Shown here piece by piece: positions 43,181 through 53,355 of a stretch of DNA of 64,000 nucleotides. The notes under the pieces were generated by a model. The model ran no database searches and was not told where the DNA came from. It worked only from the letters and a program-made list of their open reading frames with translations. Position 1 is the first letter of the stretch; every line of letters begins with the position of its first letter. Origin of the DNA: Candidatus Poribacteria bacterium (lineage in GTDB: Bacteria; Poribacteria; WGA-4E; WGA-3G). The stretch spans positions 1 to 64,000 of the forward strand of contig JAJEDN010000072.1 of NCBI GenBank assembly GCA_022821495.1, given 5' to 3'. The position numbers and the translations under genes were made by a program.

Positions 43181-44017
43181 ATGGATATTACAACCAATGC
43201 TGCCGGAGCAGCAATCTTTACACCGGAGCATAAAGAATTTGTCGAGAACAACGGGTATCTGTTGATTAAAAACGCATTACCCGCCGATGTCGTCTCGGAA
43301 ATTGATGCCGCTGTTGACGAAGTATATGCCAAAGAAAAAGCCGCAGATCGCCTTGAAGCAGGCGGTAAGTTGAATCTCCGTAACTGCCTCACGCACCACG
43401 AGGCGTTCCTCCAACTCCTTGATTGGCAGAAAACCGTGCCCCTCGCCTACGGCGTGCTTAATTGGAACGTACAGATGATTACGTCCCACCTCATTGTACT
43501 CCCTTCAAAAGAAGAACCACCCGATGAAGTCAAGAACCGAATCGGTCTACATCGAGACGGCGGCAGCTCGTACCGAGAAATGCAGGAACCGCATCCGCGG
43601 ATCATGCTTAAAATCGCTTACGCTATCAGCGACCAATCCGATCCTGCCTCCGGTGCAACAGTTCTTGTCCCCGGAAGCAACCGATTGGAAGGCAGACCGG
43701 CAGTTGATCCCGATACGGGTCGGGCACGCGGTGCGATCTCTATGAATGTCAACGCCGGAGATGCCTTTCTTTTTGAACAACGTACATGGCACGGCATCGG
43801 ACACAACTGGTCCGGTATGCCGCGCAAAACCATCTTTATGGGATACGCCTATCGCTGGGTCAAACCGATGGATTATATCACGATGCCTGACGAACTCGTC
43901 GCCAAATGCAACCCGATCCAGAAACAATTAATCGGGGTCGTCAGCGATCCGATGAGCTACTATATCCCACAAGACCAAGACGTACCGCTGCGTGCTACAC
44001 TCGGCTCGGAGGTATAA
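43181..44017 (+). CDS. Phytanoyl-CoA dioxygenase (PhyH) family protein
   Basis: 278 residues. The Fe(II) triad is H124 and D126 in GLHRDGG and H204 in RTWHGIGHN, with a basic residue near 215 for 2-oxoglutarate. The EFVENNGYLLIKNALP opening is characteristic. The ATG at 43181 has AAGGAT upstream; the longer open frame to 43091 is not needed. It is a different subgroup from the PhyH at 17191. Substrate unknown; no operon partner. Confidence 0.9.
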   Translation: MDITTNAAGAAIFTPEHKEFVENNGYLLIKNALPADVVSEIDAAVDEVYAKEKAADRLEAGGKLNLRNCLTHHEAFLQLLDWQKTVPLAYGVLNWNVQMITSHLIVLPSKEEPPDEVKNRIGLHRDGGSSYREMQEPHPRIMLKIAYAISDQSDPASGATVLVPGSNRLEGRPAVDPDTGRARGAISMNVNAGDAFLFEQRTWHGIGHNWSGMPRKTIFMGYAYRWVKPMDYITMPDELVAKCNPIQKQLIGVVSDPMSYYIPQDQDVPLRATLGSEV

Positions 44018-44055
44018 CGACCAACAACCTCTATAATGAGAATGCTGTCTCTGTG

Positions 44056-44961
44056 CTATTCAAGCTTGCTTTTCAGCGATAGGCTATAATCGAGAAGCGC
44101 ATTCGCGTATGGCATATTGTGTAACCCGTACCCGCTATCGCCTTTAACCATGTCGTAGTTCAGTTTCGCGTCCAGATAGTCCTGTGAAGTCTTGTCAGGT
44201 GCAGCGTCCAGCATCGCTTTGACGGCTTGCATCTTCGCCTCTATCTCAGCACGATACTTTGGTAACTTCGTCTCCATGCTGTTATCCACACTATCGTGAC
44301 AACCCGCAGTACTACATATCGACAGATCGGCGATGAACGTATGACCTCCGTGCTTCGCAACCGCTTCAGGATCCTCTTTCGCCATGTGGCAGTGTACACA
44401 CCGCTTCTTCATTGCGCGCACGTGCGGCGACGGCATCCGCTTTACGCCAGCCCCCTCGCGTCCAAGGAACATCTCCGATTGAGACTGGTGAACGATACCA
44501 GCACCCGCACAGCCACAGTCCATTTTATGGCAGGTGACACATAATTTTTTCGCGGGTTGCACGAGTAAATGTTCCGATGTACTCGTGTGGGAATGGCACA
44601 TAGAACAAGAAACAGCATTCACTGCTGTCTCTATGTTATACGGATGCCCTGGATAGACCCGTTCGCTAAAAATATCGTAACCAGCGGAGTGGCAGCTCAG
44701 GCAGGAGGTCTGCACCTCATACGGCCCCTCAATCAGGTTCACAAGCGCGTGTGAGTGTCCTGCGTGTTGCCACTCTTGATAGGCAGGTTCGGTTCCGTGA
44801 CACTTATTGCAACCTTCAGCAAATGGTGTTTTCGTGTCAGATGCAGTATCTTCTATAGGTGCTGCGTGGAGCGTCGAAACTTTATCGTAACCACAGAGCG
44901 CGAAAAGTGCAATCGTTCCCATCAGTAGGGCTAACCCTAAAAATAAGAAAACCTGTTTCAT
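44056..44961 (-). CDS. Secreted multiheme cytochrome c (five CxxCH plus one CX4CH)
   Basis: 301 residues with an N-terminal signal anchor. Heme-binding sites are CNKCH (51-55), CLSCH (87-91), CSMCH (119-123), CVTCH (141-145), CVHCH (188-192) and CSTAGCH (216-222), the last with four residues between the cysteines. Additional His residues could serve as distal ligands. The order recalls tetra- and pentaheme NrfB/doubled-CXXCH type proteins, though no exact family is assigned. It would carry electrons in the periplasm; heme attachment needs the Ccm genes present near 51-61 kb. Confidence 0.85.
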   Translation of the reverse strand: MKQVFLFLGLALLMGTIALFALCGYDKVSTLHAAPIEDTASDTKTPFAEGCNKCHGTEPAYQEWQHAGHSHALVNLIEGPYEVQTSCLSCHSAGYDIFSERVYPGHPYNIETAVNAVSCSMCHSHTSTSEHLLVQPAKKLCVTCHKMDCGCAGAGIVHQSQSEMFLGREGAGVKRMPSPHVRAMKKRCVHCHMAKEDPEAVAKHGGHTFIADLSICSTAGCHDSVDNSMETKLPKYRAEIEAKMQAVKAMLDAAPDKTSQDYLDAKLNYDMVKGDSGYGLHNMPYANALLDYSLSLKSKLE

Positions 44962-45145
44962 AAATTTTTATCGTCCTTGTACAATTTCTGTTTTAAGTCG
45001 CTCGACTATGTTGCTTACTGAATAGTCTTTGATGGTTAAATATAATACCTGATTTGGCGAAATATGTCAAAACTTTTAAATACACTGAACTCGCGAATCG
45101 TGCTTTTAATGTTTCGCCAAATGCATGGAAAATGGGAGGACTTTT

Positions 45146-45811
45146 ATGTCTCAAGCCGACAACGCAATAAATCTTTTCAATGGTAAAAACATGGACGGTT
45201 GGCTCGCGCGAGGCGGCGCGCCCCATCATGAATGGGATGCCGCTGGCAGCGTTGTTCTCAACCCTGACGATGCAAAACTGCTCGCAACAACAACCGGCGA
45301 AGGCATCTTTTACAACGGTGCCACAGGGCGAACTGCCGACATCTATACCGAAGCAGAATACGGCGATTGTGAACTCCACGTGGAGTTTATGGTACCCGAA
45401 GGCTCTAACTCCGGCGTTTACCTCATGGGTAGATATGAAATCCAGATATTGGATAGTTGGGGTGAAACCGAACTTCGCTACGGCACCTGCGGCGGTGTAT
45501 ATTGTCGCTGGATCGACAATCAGCCAGTAGACGGCGTGCCACCCCGTGTGAATGCAAGTAAACCCCCTGGAGAGTGGCAAACGTATGACATCACTTTCCG
45601 CGCACCAAAGTTCGATACCGATGGTAATAAGATTGCCAATGCCACTTTCGTCAAGGTCGTGTGGAATGGACAAATAATCCATGAAGATGTTGAAGTGGTG
45701 GGCTGTACTCGTGGAACGATGATCGAAGAAGAAGCCGCTACAGGTCCAATCCTGTTGCAGGGTGACCACGGCCCCGTTGCCTATCGCAACGTTGTCCTCA
45801 AACCTATTTAG
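45146..45811 (+). CDS. DUF1080 (3-keto-disaccharide hydrolase-like) protein
   Basis: 221 residues. A concanavalin-like beta-sandwich pattern is seen: NLFNGKNMDGWLARGG at the start, FMVPEGSNSGVYLMGRYEIQILDSWG in the middle and GPILLQGDHGPVAYRNVVLKPI at the end, all typical of DUF1080. Members cleave 3-keto-glycosides or bind glycans. The start at 45146 has GGGAGGA 5 nt upstream. No signal peptide, so the protein may be cytoplasmic. It precedes a Gfo/Idh/MocA gene, whose family often makes 3-keto sugars, a suggestive pairing. Confidence 0.88.
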   Translation: MSQADNAINLFNGKNMDGWLARGGAPHHEWDAAGSVVLNPDDAKLLATTTGEGIFYNGATGRTADIYTEAEYGDCELHVEFMVPEGSNSGVYLMGRYEIQILDSWGETELRYGTCGGVYCRWIDNQPVDGVPPRVNASKPPGEWQTYDITFRAPKFDTDGNKIANATFVKVVWNGQIIHEDVEVVGCTRGTMIEEEAATGPILLQGDHGPVAYRNVVLKPI

Positions 45812-45840
45812 GTCATTTATAGTGAATCCTAAAAATAAAC

Positions 45841-45919
45841 AGACATCTTTGTAGCATAACCTATTAGGTTGTGCCAATCCGATAGACATCTTTGTAGCAT
45901 AACCTATTAGGTTGTGCCA
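45841..45919. repeat. Tandem hairpin repeat with TTTGTAGCATAACCTATTAGG core
   Basis: Two copies of a 36-bp unit at 45841-45876 and 45884-45919, period 43 bp. Each contains the hairpin CATAACCT-ATT-AGGTTGTG. A diverged copy of the same family lies at 61545-61573. The downstream 11-bp stem (45918-45950) is separate. Confidence 0.75.
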
Positions 45920-45950
45920 GTGTGAATGCCTGTCATAGACATTCACACTG
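45918..45950. terminator. Perfect 11-bp hairpin
   Basis: CAGTGTGAATG and CATTCACACTG pair completely around an 11-nt loop, followed by TTTGAG. It may end the DUF1080 transcript or be part of the adjacent repeat. Confidence 0.4.
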
Positions 45951-46003
45951 TTTGAGTGTACCCAATTAATCATAGATTTTACTATAGTTACAAAGGAAAT
46001 GCT

Positions 46004-47065
46004 ATGGAAAAAAAACTAAAACTTGGTGTGATCGGGGCAGGCGGTATCGTCTGCCGACTGCATCTCCCGGACCTCGCGAAAGGTTCCGATTTTGAAGTCA
46101 GTGTTATCGGTGGTAGGCGTGAACACCGTCTCAAACATCAATGTGAAGAATTCGATATACCCCGTTGGACACAGGACTACGACGCAATCATCGCCGATGA
46201 TACGCTTGATGCAATACTTGTCGGCACGCCACATCCTTTGCACGTCTCGTGGGGTGTCAAAGCGTTGGAAGCTGGGAAACATGTGCTCATGCAGAAACCG
46301 CTCTGCGGCGAGATGGATGAAGCGAATCAATTTGTAGCAGCAGCTGAAGTTAGTGGCAAAACGGTAATGTGCCTCCCACATTTTAACGCCAGTGTCTACA
46401 AAATTCGCCAATTAATCGCTGAGGAGGCAATTGGGCGTGTCTCTGGAGCGAGAATGCGGAGTAGCCACGGCGGACCTGAAATCTATTACGCAGAGATCCG
46501 AGATATTTTCGGTGAAACAGGAGAAGATTTGTGGTTCTTTGATGCAAAGCAGGCAAGTGTCGGTGCACTTTTCGACATGGGGGTCTACGCTGTTTCCAGT
46601 CTCGTCGCAATGCTCGGCACCTTCAAACGGGTAACCGGTTTTGTCTCTACGTTCGATAAACCGACCGAATTAGAGGACGTCGCGACGCTCGTGCTTGAGA
46701 TGCAATCCGGTGGAATCGTCACCGCGGAGACAAGTTGGTGCGACCCTGCACGCACGGGTGAAGGGAGTGTGCACGGCACAGCAGGTAAGTTCATAATGCC
46801 CGGTCAGGATGGCGCAGCCCTCAGTCAATTGACACCCACTTCTTACACACGCGAACACGCCCCCGTTGATGTCAAAGCGATAGACTGTTCAGACGCTGCA
46901 CCGAGTGGGATGCACGCACACTTCGCCGAACATATCCGCGAAGGAACACAACCGCCACTCTCGAATGTGTATACGGCACGGCATGTTACGGAAATTCTAC
47001 TCGCCGGACTCGAATCCTCTGCAAAGGGTAGTGCAATCGAACTGACGACAGAAGCGGACAAATAG
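46004..47065 (+). CDS. Gfo/Idh/MocA family oxidoreductase
   Basis: 353 residues. The Rossmann strand VIGAGGIVCRLHLPDL near residue 9 and MQKPLCGEM near 93 (Gln in place of Glu before the catalytic Lys) mark the family. The second domain contains FDAKQASVGALFDMGVYAV. AAAGGAA lies about 8 nt before the chosen ATG; an upstream open frame to 45956 is untranslated sequence in all likelihood. It follows a DUF1080 gene on the same strand, so both may take part in glycoside oxidation and cleavage. Confidence 0.87.
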   Translation: MEKKLKLGVIGAGGIVCRLHLPDLAKGSDFEVSVIGGRREHRLKHQCEEFDIPRWTQDYDAIIADDTLDAILVGTPHPLHVSWGVKALEAGKHVLMQKPLCGEMDEANQFVAAAEVSGKTVMCLPHFNASVYKIRQLIAEEAIGRVSGARMRSSHGGPEIYYAEIRDIFGETGEDLWFFDAKQASVGALFDMGVYAVSSLVAMLGTFKRVTGFVSTFDKPTELEDVATLVLEMQSGGIVTAETSWCDPARTGEGSVHGTAGKFIMPGQDGAALSQLTPTSYTREHAPVDVKAIDCSDAAPSGMHAHFAEHIREGTQPPLSNVYTARHVTEILLAGLESSAKGSAIELTTEADK

Positions 47066-47175
47066 TTAACGTGCATTGGAAGATCGCGACCGGGAATGCT
47101 TCGCAGTGAGAATCCTACAGAACACTGCTGCAATTCGGCACGCTGCACAACGAATTCAGCAGACATGACTCTCCG

Positions 47176-48222
47176 TCACTCCTTCGGGAATTTGTGTTTC
47201 TCTTTCCACTGTGGGTACGCATCTGTGAGTAACCCGGCGGCCCAACTACCGTAGTAGGCGTAACCGGTGCGGCGCTCCTGTCCGATCTCAGAGAACGCGT
47301 AGCGAACCACCGAATCGCGGTCGAGAAAGATGGGACGGTTGCTGCCGATCTCGTAGAAACGCGCCCAGAGCGGTCCGGCATCGGGGTCCACCACGACTCG
47401 TTTATCCTTCTGCCCTTCTGTGTCAGTGAATGTCTCTAAACGGATGCCGTAGATTGCGGTACTTCTGAACCACTCGACAGCCCCTTCAACAGCAGCGATG
47501 ATCGCTGCTGTCGGTTCTTCGACTGACATTAGGAAACGCACGACATCAACGCTTTCCGCACCTGAGATTGATGGCGGCTCATAAGAACGCGCCCACGCAG
47601 GTGCAAGCGTTTTTTCGTCATGTTGTGCACACCACGCAGTGAGCTTACCATCGTGTTTAATCTGCGTGCGCAGGATGCATTCGATGCCCTTGGTTAAAGC
47701 AGCTTTTGCCTTAGTTCGGTCTTCCGTTTCCAAGAACCCATAGTCTGAAGATTCAGAGACATCTCGGAGAAGTTCGAGAATTCGCACCATAGCATCATCA
47801 TTGAACGTGATGTGGCGATGGTAGCCTTTGCTTAGCGGATAATACTGAGGCCACCCGCCAGTCGGGTATTGCGCCTCAAAAATATGGGAAAGACCTTTGA
47901 GAAATGCCTCTCGGTAGCGCGGCTCGTTTGTTGCACGAAACGCGCGCGCCAGAAACCGTAGTTCGTTAATAGTGGCACTGTTGTCGAATGTTCCGTGGAG
48001 ATCTTCAACGTTGCCATCAAACGGCTGAGATGCTGTGTCTCTATTCTTCGGCCAACTGCCGTGCGGTGTCTGCCACGTGAGGACGTTGTCGGCAATGCGG
48101 CGCCCCGCCTCGCTCTGAAACCATTCGGTGGACTGCTTCGCGTATTGAGATGGAACGGTCGCGTCGGAAAATGACAGCATCAAAAGACATAAGACACAGA
48201 TAACAGCGAGTCGTAAGTTCAT
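47176..48222 (-). CDS. Pectate lyase, PL10-like
   Basis: 348 residues, secreted (signal peptide about 1-22). Family tracts are WPKNRDT, GTFDNSATINELRFLAR, YPTGGWPQYYPL and HITFNDDAMVRILELLR, typical of polysaccharide lyase family 10 pectate lyases, and ends with GYAYYGSWAAGLLTDAYP. These act on polygalacturonate by beta-elimination. In an animal-associated organism the target may be another uronate polymer. No other PL gene is nearby. Confidence 0.82.
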   Translation of the reverse strand: MNLRLAVICVLCLLMLSFSDATVPSQYAKQSTEWFQSEAGRRIADNVLTWQTPHGSWPKNRDTASQPFDGNVEDLHGTFDNSATINELRFLARAFRATNEPRYREAFLKGLSHIFEAQYPTGGWPQYYPLSKGYHRHITFNDDAMVRILELLRDVSESSDYGFLETEDRTKAKAALTKGIECILRTQIKHDGKLTAWCAQHDEKTLAPAWARSYEPPSISGAESVDVVRFLMSVEEPTAAIIAAVEGAVEWFRSTAIYGIRLETFTDTEGQKDKRVVVDPDAGPLWARFYEIGSNRPIFLDRDSVVRYAFSEIGQERRTGYAYYGSWAAGLLTDAYPQWKEKHKFPKE

Positions 48223-48265
48223 AAAGATATCCTGTCGTTAGTATGGTGGTTGATTCATTATACGC

Positions 48266-48384
48266 AGGACTTACGCAAATCGGACAAATATCGGACATTT
48301 AGACGCAAAAAGCGGTAATTCCCGTCCATTAAACCCCCTAAATCCCCTTATCAGGGGGACTTTAAGAAGCAATACGTAAGTCCT
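48266..48384. repeat. Element bounded by AGGACTTACG inverted repeats
   Basis: AGGACTTACG at 48266-48275 and CGTAAGTCCT at 48375-48384, a perfect 10-bp inverted repeat, enclose about 100 bp that include CCCCCTAAATCCCCTTATCA-GGGGGACTTT (48334-48363), a copy of the nested palindrome also near 22430. Same ends as the element at 38928. Confidence 0.6.
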
Positions 48385-48440
48385 AATACGTTTAAGTTGA
48401 ACTATAGCAAACTGGGTTAGGTGGGAAGGAATATAAATGT

Positions 48441-48478
48441 ATTTCATGTAGGCGGGGTTAACCGCGCCCACATGAAAT
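48441..48478. terminator. 38-bp near-perfect palindrome after the DUF5069 gene
   Basis: ATTTCATGT-A-GGCGGGGTT meets AACCGCGCC-C-ACATGAAAT symmetrically, 17 of 19 positions pairing. It starts 11 bp beyond the stop of the minus-strand DUF5069 gene and could serve as its terminator, though no T-run is obvious. Confidence 0.45.
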
Positions 48479-48488
48479 ATCTGAACGT

Positions 48489-48935
48489 TTAATCTAAACT
48501 GGCGTGCAATTCATACCAGTCATCAAGGTTATTGAGATTAACAGCGTCTAAGATAGAGCCGTCATCTGCAACACCGCTTGCACCGAGAATGCTCCCGCGG
48601 GTATCATCGTCGTGATTGTAGCCCTCAATTGCGGCGTTCAGTTCATCAACTGCTGCTTGATCAAAACTTCCGTTTTCCGAAACCCACGCTTCAAACTGTG
48701 GATAGGTCGGTGAACTGTCATTGATGTATGCCAGCGTAGCATCCTTATCCAAACCCAGTCCATCTAACACCATCTGATCGAAGCCTGCCCCGCATGCGGG
48801 ATAATCTTCATGGAGGACACCTTTGGCATCCATTAGCACTTTCGACCAGAATCGCGGAAGATGCAGCACGCCGAGCGGTCCTGCAACCCCGGAACTAATT
48901 GTTGGAATCAATTGTGTTTTCTTTCTTCCGAACAT
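48489..48935 (-). CDS. DUF5069 domain protein
   Basis: 148 residues. Family features: GPLGVLHLPRFWSKVLMDAKG, HEDYPACGAGFDQMVLDGLGLD, DSSPTYPQFEAWVSENGSFDQ. Soluble and probably cytoplasmic; function is not established. ATG at 48935 follows a strong GGAGGAG; the longer open frame above it lies in the leader. Confidence 0.85.
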   Translation of the reverse strand: MFGRKKTQLIPTISSGVAGPLGVLHLPRFWSKVLMDAKGVLHEDYPACGAGFDQMVLDGLGLDKDATLAYINDSSPTYPQFEAWVSENGSFDQAAVDELNAAIEGYNHDDDTRGSILGASGVADDGSILDAVNLNNLDDWYELHASLD

Positions 48936-49078
48936 TCTGTTCTCCTCCGTTACTTTGAACGTTGCGTAATAGGTCGATATTATCAACATAACAGGTGTGG
49001 TTGCCTGCCATCCGAAATTCTACAGTATTATAGCAGCATCCGCAAAAAAAGCAAGAAAAATTTAAACACTGTTATGAA

Positions 49079-49366
49079 TCACTTAACAGCATCAGGTTTA
49101 ACCACTTTAAATTTGAGTTCACCAGGTCTAATATAACCGAGCCGTTTTCTGGCGAGCCGCTCTTTTGTTAACTCGTCATCCTTTAGCATTTCGACGCGTT
49201 TTTTAAGCCTGTCACGTTCGGTTTCCAACGTCCGTATCTCGGCACGATAGGCTTCCTCAGCGATCTGTGCCCGTTGCCAATCGTCATAACCATTCATGAA
49301 TTGTCTGACACTGACCACGAGTAAACCGAGTGCAATCAGGAATAGGATTGGACGAAAAATACGCAT
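49079..49366 (-). CDS. ftsB: FtsB/DivIC-like septum formation initiator
   Basis: 95 residues. One N-terminal transmembrane helix (about 5-21) followed by a heptad coiled coil (EEAYRAEIRTLETERDRLKKRVEMLKDDE) and the conserved C-terminal ARKRLGYIRPGE. This is the FtsB/DivIC layout, a bitopic divisome scaffold that pairs with FtsL. It lies 68 bp after eno, a common order (eno-ftsB). Confidence 0.9.
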   Translation of the reverse strand: MRIFRPILFLIALGLLVVSVRQFMNGYDDWQRAQIAEEAYRAEIRTLETERDRLKKRVEMLKDDELTKERLARKRLGYIRPGELKFKVVKPDAVK

Positions 49367-49434
49367 AATAGGTGTACCTCAAAAAAGAAAATTTTGGAAG
49401 AGTACAGGAACCGTTTCTATATAGATGCCAGTAC

Positions 49435-50778
<1,344 letters not shown>

Positions 50779-50820
50779 TCAGCACACCGCCAACGGCGTA
50801 TTTAGACATTCAAAATAAAT

Positions 50821-51513
50821 TCATTCCTCAATAACAGCACCCGAAAGTAGATACGCGGATGCTAAAAAGACAAAACTATAACCAATGAGCAAATTGAGCC
50901 AAAATCCGTTATCCAAACCACCGGTCACCAAAAGCGAAACAGTACATTTCGCACCCCCCATAATGATCGGAATGACAAGGGGGAGTAGAATGACGGAAAG
51001 TAGACTTTCGCCACCACTTGTGCTTGTAGACATGCCAGCTAACAACACACCCACAGCACAGAATCCGAGTGTACCGATACCTAATACACCGAACAGTTTC
51101 AGCAATATACCCACTGTTACTACGTCAAGCAGATCCAAAAATTGAAGTGCGATGGGAGTAATGACAATTTCCAATAAAAATAGAAAAACAACGTTGCTCA
51201 CAACTTTGGAAAGGTAAAGATTACTCGCATCAACACCGGTAAGCCGAATGCCGTGCAAAGCGCCCTGAGCACGTTCTACTATAAATGAACGGTTCAAGGT
51301 AATAATTCCTGCAAAAACGAATGCTGCCCAGAGCACACTCGCGGTTAATTTGCCACGTTCTACCCTTTCAGGAAAAACCGGACCAAACGCAAAAGCAAAA
51401 ATAAGAACAACCAGCACGCTGAAAACGAAGATTAATACCAGCGTCTCTTTTGAACGGAATTGAAGTCCAAGATCCTTGCGAATCAACGCACCAATCTGAT
51501 GGAGTGCCTTCAT
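50821..51513 (-). CDS. ccmB: Heme exporter permease CcmB
   Basis: 230 residues, about six transmembrane helices. Membrane component of the CcmAB ATPase complex that releases holo-CcmE. Signature regions: LIRKDLGLQFRSKETL, ILTLNRSFIVER-like (IITLNRSFIVERAQGAL) and LLPLVIPIIMGGAK. Gap to ccmA is 85 bp, same strand. The partner genes ccmE, ccmF and ccmH lie about 6 kb further along in the window on the same strand, so ccm genes are split. Confidence 0.88.
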   Translation of the reverse strand: MKALHQIGALIRKDLGLQFRSKETLVLIFVFSVLVVLIFAFAFGPVFPERVERGKLTASVLWAAFVFAGIITLNRSFIVERAQGALHGIRLTGVDASNLYLSKVVSNVVFLFLLEIVITPIALQFLDLLDVVTVGILLKLFGVLGIGTLGFCAVGVLLAGMSTSTSGGESLLSVILLPLVIPIIMGGAKCTVSLLVTGGLDNGFWLNLLIGYSFVFLASAYLLSGAVIEE

Positions 51514-51598
51514 CTGTATCCTAATTCTTATTACATGTCATCGTTCACGCCTTTATAGCAAACTGTTTTGACGAAAGAACGCGGAGCGAATCCAATCA

Positions 51599-52300
51599 TT
51601 AAAGCGTCAATCGATCCTCGTACATCTGCAATAACGTCTCTGCTGTAACTTCGCCTTTCCGCGCGATTTCTTCCAATTCTCCACTTATCATAAAGAAAAA
51701 CCGTGTCCCCACGAGATACCCCAACTCTGTATTATGTGTAGTAATGACAATGCCTTTACCATCCTGTTGTTCTTGTTCAATACGCTCTATGACAAACTGC
51801 TTCGCAGCAGCATCTAATCCAGAGAAAGGTTCGTCGAATAGTAACACTGAGGGATGATGGAGAAGGGCTCTGGCAATCATAACACGCTGGGTCATGCCAC
51901 GTGAGAAGATGTGCAGAGGTTCATGAGCAAAGCGCTGCAAGCCGACTTCAGCAAGGAGCGTTGTCACGCGATGTTCTAACTGTTCAACACCGTACATCTG
52001 TCCAAAAAACCTGAGGTTTTCATACGGACTGAACGCCGGATAAGCGAGCATTTCATGAATAACGACCCCCAGCGCGCTTCGCACATCTGAATAATCCGCT
52101 ATGGCATCCGCGCCTTCAATCTCAAGTTCACCCGACGTCGGCTTCAAGAGGGTCGCGAGAATTTTGATAAGCGTCGTCTTACCGGCACCGTTAGGACCGA
52201 AAATCGTAACGACCTCTCCAGAGTTAACCGAAAACGTGGCGTTTTTGACAATTGAGCGATGCCCGAAGTCCTTTGTGAGCTCGAAAGCACGAAGACGCAT
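51599..52300 (-). CDS. ccmA: Heme exporter ATPase CcmA
   Basis: 233 residues, ABC ATPase. Walker A GPNGAGKTT near residue 36, signature FSRGMTQRVMIARAL, Walker B LLFDEPFSGLD and switch His in TTHNTELG are all complete. I place the start at MRLRAFELTKD (52300). The frame is open further to 52375, but that part holds a GC-rich palindrome and is probably leader. It energises release of heme from CcmE together with CcmB. Confidence 0.88.
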   Translation of the reverse strand: MRLRAFELTKDFGHRSIVKNATFSVNSGEVVTIFGPNGAGKTTLIKILATLLKPTSGELEIEGADAIADYSDVRSALGVVIHEMLAYPAFSPYENLRFFGQMYGVEQLEHRVTTLLAEVGLQRFAHEPLHIFSRGMTQRVMIARALLHHPSVLLFDEPFSGLDAAAKQFVIERIEQEQQDGKGIVITTHNTELGYLVGTRFFFMISGELEEIARKGEVTAETLLQMYEDRLTL

Positions 52301-52340
52301 GGTGTGAACGCCCCCATAGTAGGCAATAAAAAAAGGCAGT

Positions 52341-52359
52341 GGGCGGGATAAACCCGCCC
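52341..52359. repeat. Palindrome GGGCGGG-ATAAA-CCCGCCC
   Basis: A 7-bp perfect stem with a 5-nt loop between korB and ccmA; this GC-rich palindrome type also occurs at other intergenic sites in the window. It could terminate korB transcription. Confidence 0.5.
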
Positions 52360-52422
52360 CAACAGCCAATATCACAAATCAAACGGATAGACGATCTCAA
52401 TACCCTGTCGCTCCGTTCATCT

Positions 52423-53337
52423 TTACATCATTTTCTGGACGATCGCATCCCCTTGTTCCTGGGTAATACCGAGCGGCTGATGCGCTATAGGACCGTTTTC
52501 CAGAACGGGTTCCATTTGATCCAGTGATTGCCGGCTCGTATCGTGGTAGAACAAACCAAGCTGCGTTTCATGACCCGTCTTGACCGCTTGCGCAAGTGCA
52601 GCGGCTCTGTCACTTGTGTCATGATCTTCAAGAAGGTGAACCCGCTCCTTCCAATAATCGAAAATTTGCATCTTCTCCTTCTTCCAAGTCACACACGGAC
52701 TGATAACATCAATGAATGCAAATCCTTTATGTTGCATCCCCTTATACATCAATTCCGCGAGTTGCACGCGTTCCGAACTAAACGCTCTTGCAACATAAGT
52801 CGCACCCGCGACAATTGCCATCGCGACCGGATTCAGAGGACTCTCTAAATTACCGAACGGTGTGCTTTTCGTCTGTTCACCTACCACAGTGGTCGGTGAG
52901 GCTTGCCCGACAGTCAAGCCATACGTCTCGTTATTCATGACAACGTAGAGGAGATCAATATTTTTTCGCATCGTATGAATGAAATGATTACCGCCGATGC
53001 CGTAACCATCACCATCACCACCGGTGACAACAACATTCAACTCGTGATTAGCAAATTTAGCACCAGTCGCCACAGCAAGGGCACGACCGTGTAGGGTGTG
53101 CATCCCATAAGTTTTTATATAGCCAGGGAGGTTAGAGGAACACCCGATCCCACTGACAGTCAGATGATCATGAGTGCCTTTACCGAGTTTCGCATAAGCG
53201 TTTTGCAGCGCACTCAGGACACTAAAATCACCACAACCGGGACACCAATCCGGATTAACATCACCTTTAAAATCTCGCGCTGTAGGCGCGCCTTTAACGG
53301 ATCTTTCCCGTCGAGTAGATCTTTCTCGTTTCGCCAT
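52423..53337 (-). CDS. korB: 2-oxoacid:ferredoxin oxidoreductase, beta subunit
   Basis: 304 residues. Thiamine-pyrophosphate binding subunit. The TPP/Mg motif GGDGDGYGIGGNHFIHTMRKN ... MNNETYGLTVGQ spans about 105-145, with WCPGCGDF near 31 and SGIGCSSNLPGYIKTYGMHTLHGRA near 61. It catalyses CoA-dependent oxidative decarboxylation of 2-oxoglutarate, or a similar acid, with ferredoxin. It lies 18 bp after korA. Confidence 0.93.
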   Translation of the reverse strand: MAKRERSTRRERSVKGAPTARDFKGDVNPDWCPGCGDFSVLSALQNAYAKLGKGTHDHLTVSGIGCSSNLPGYIKTYGMHTLHGRALAVATGAKFANHELNVVVTGGDGDGYGIGGNHFIHTMRKNIDLLYVVMNNETYGLTVGQASPTTVVGEQTKSTPFGNLESPLNPVAMAIVAGATYVARAFSSERVQLAELMYKGMQHKGFAFIDVISPCVTWKKEKMQIFDYWKERVHLLEDHDTSDRAAALAQAVKTGHETQLGLFYHDTSRQSLDQMEPVLENGPIAHQPLGITQEQGDAIVQKMM

Positions 53338-53355
53338 CTGATTCTTCCTCCTTTA

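Noticed and set aside
45841..45919. CRISPR array
   Set aside because: Only two repeats, a 7-bp spacer and hairpin-type units; no Cas genes.
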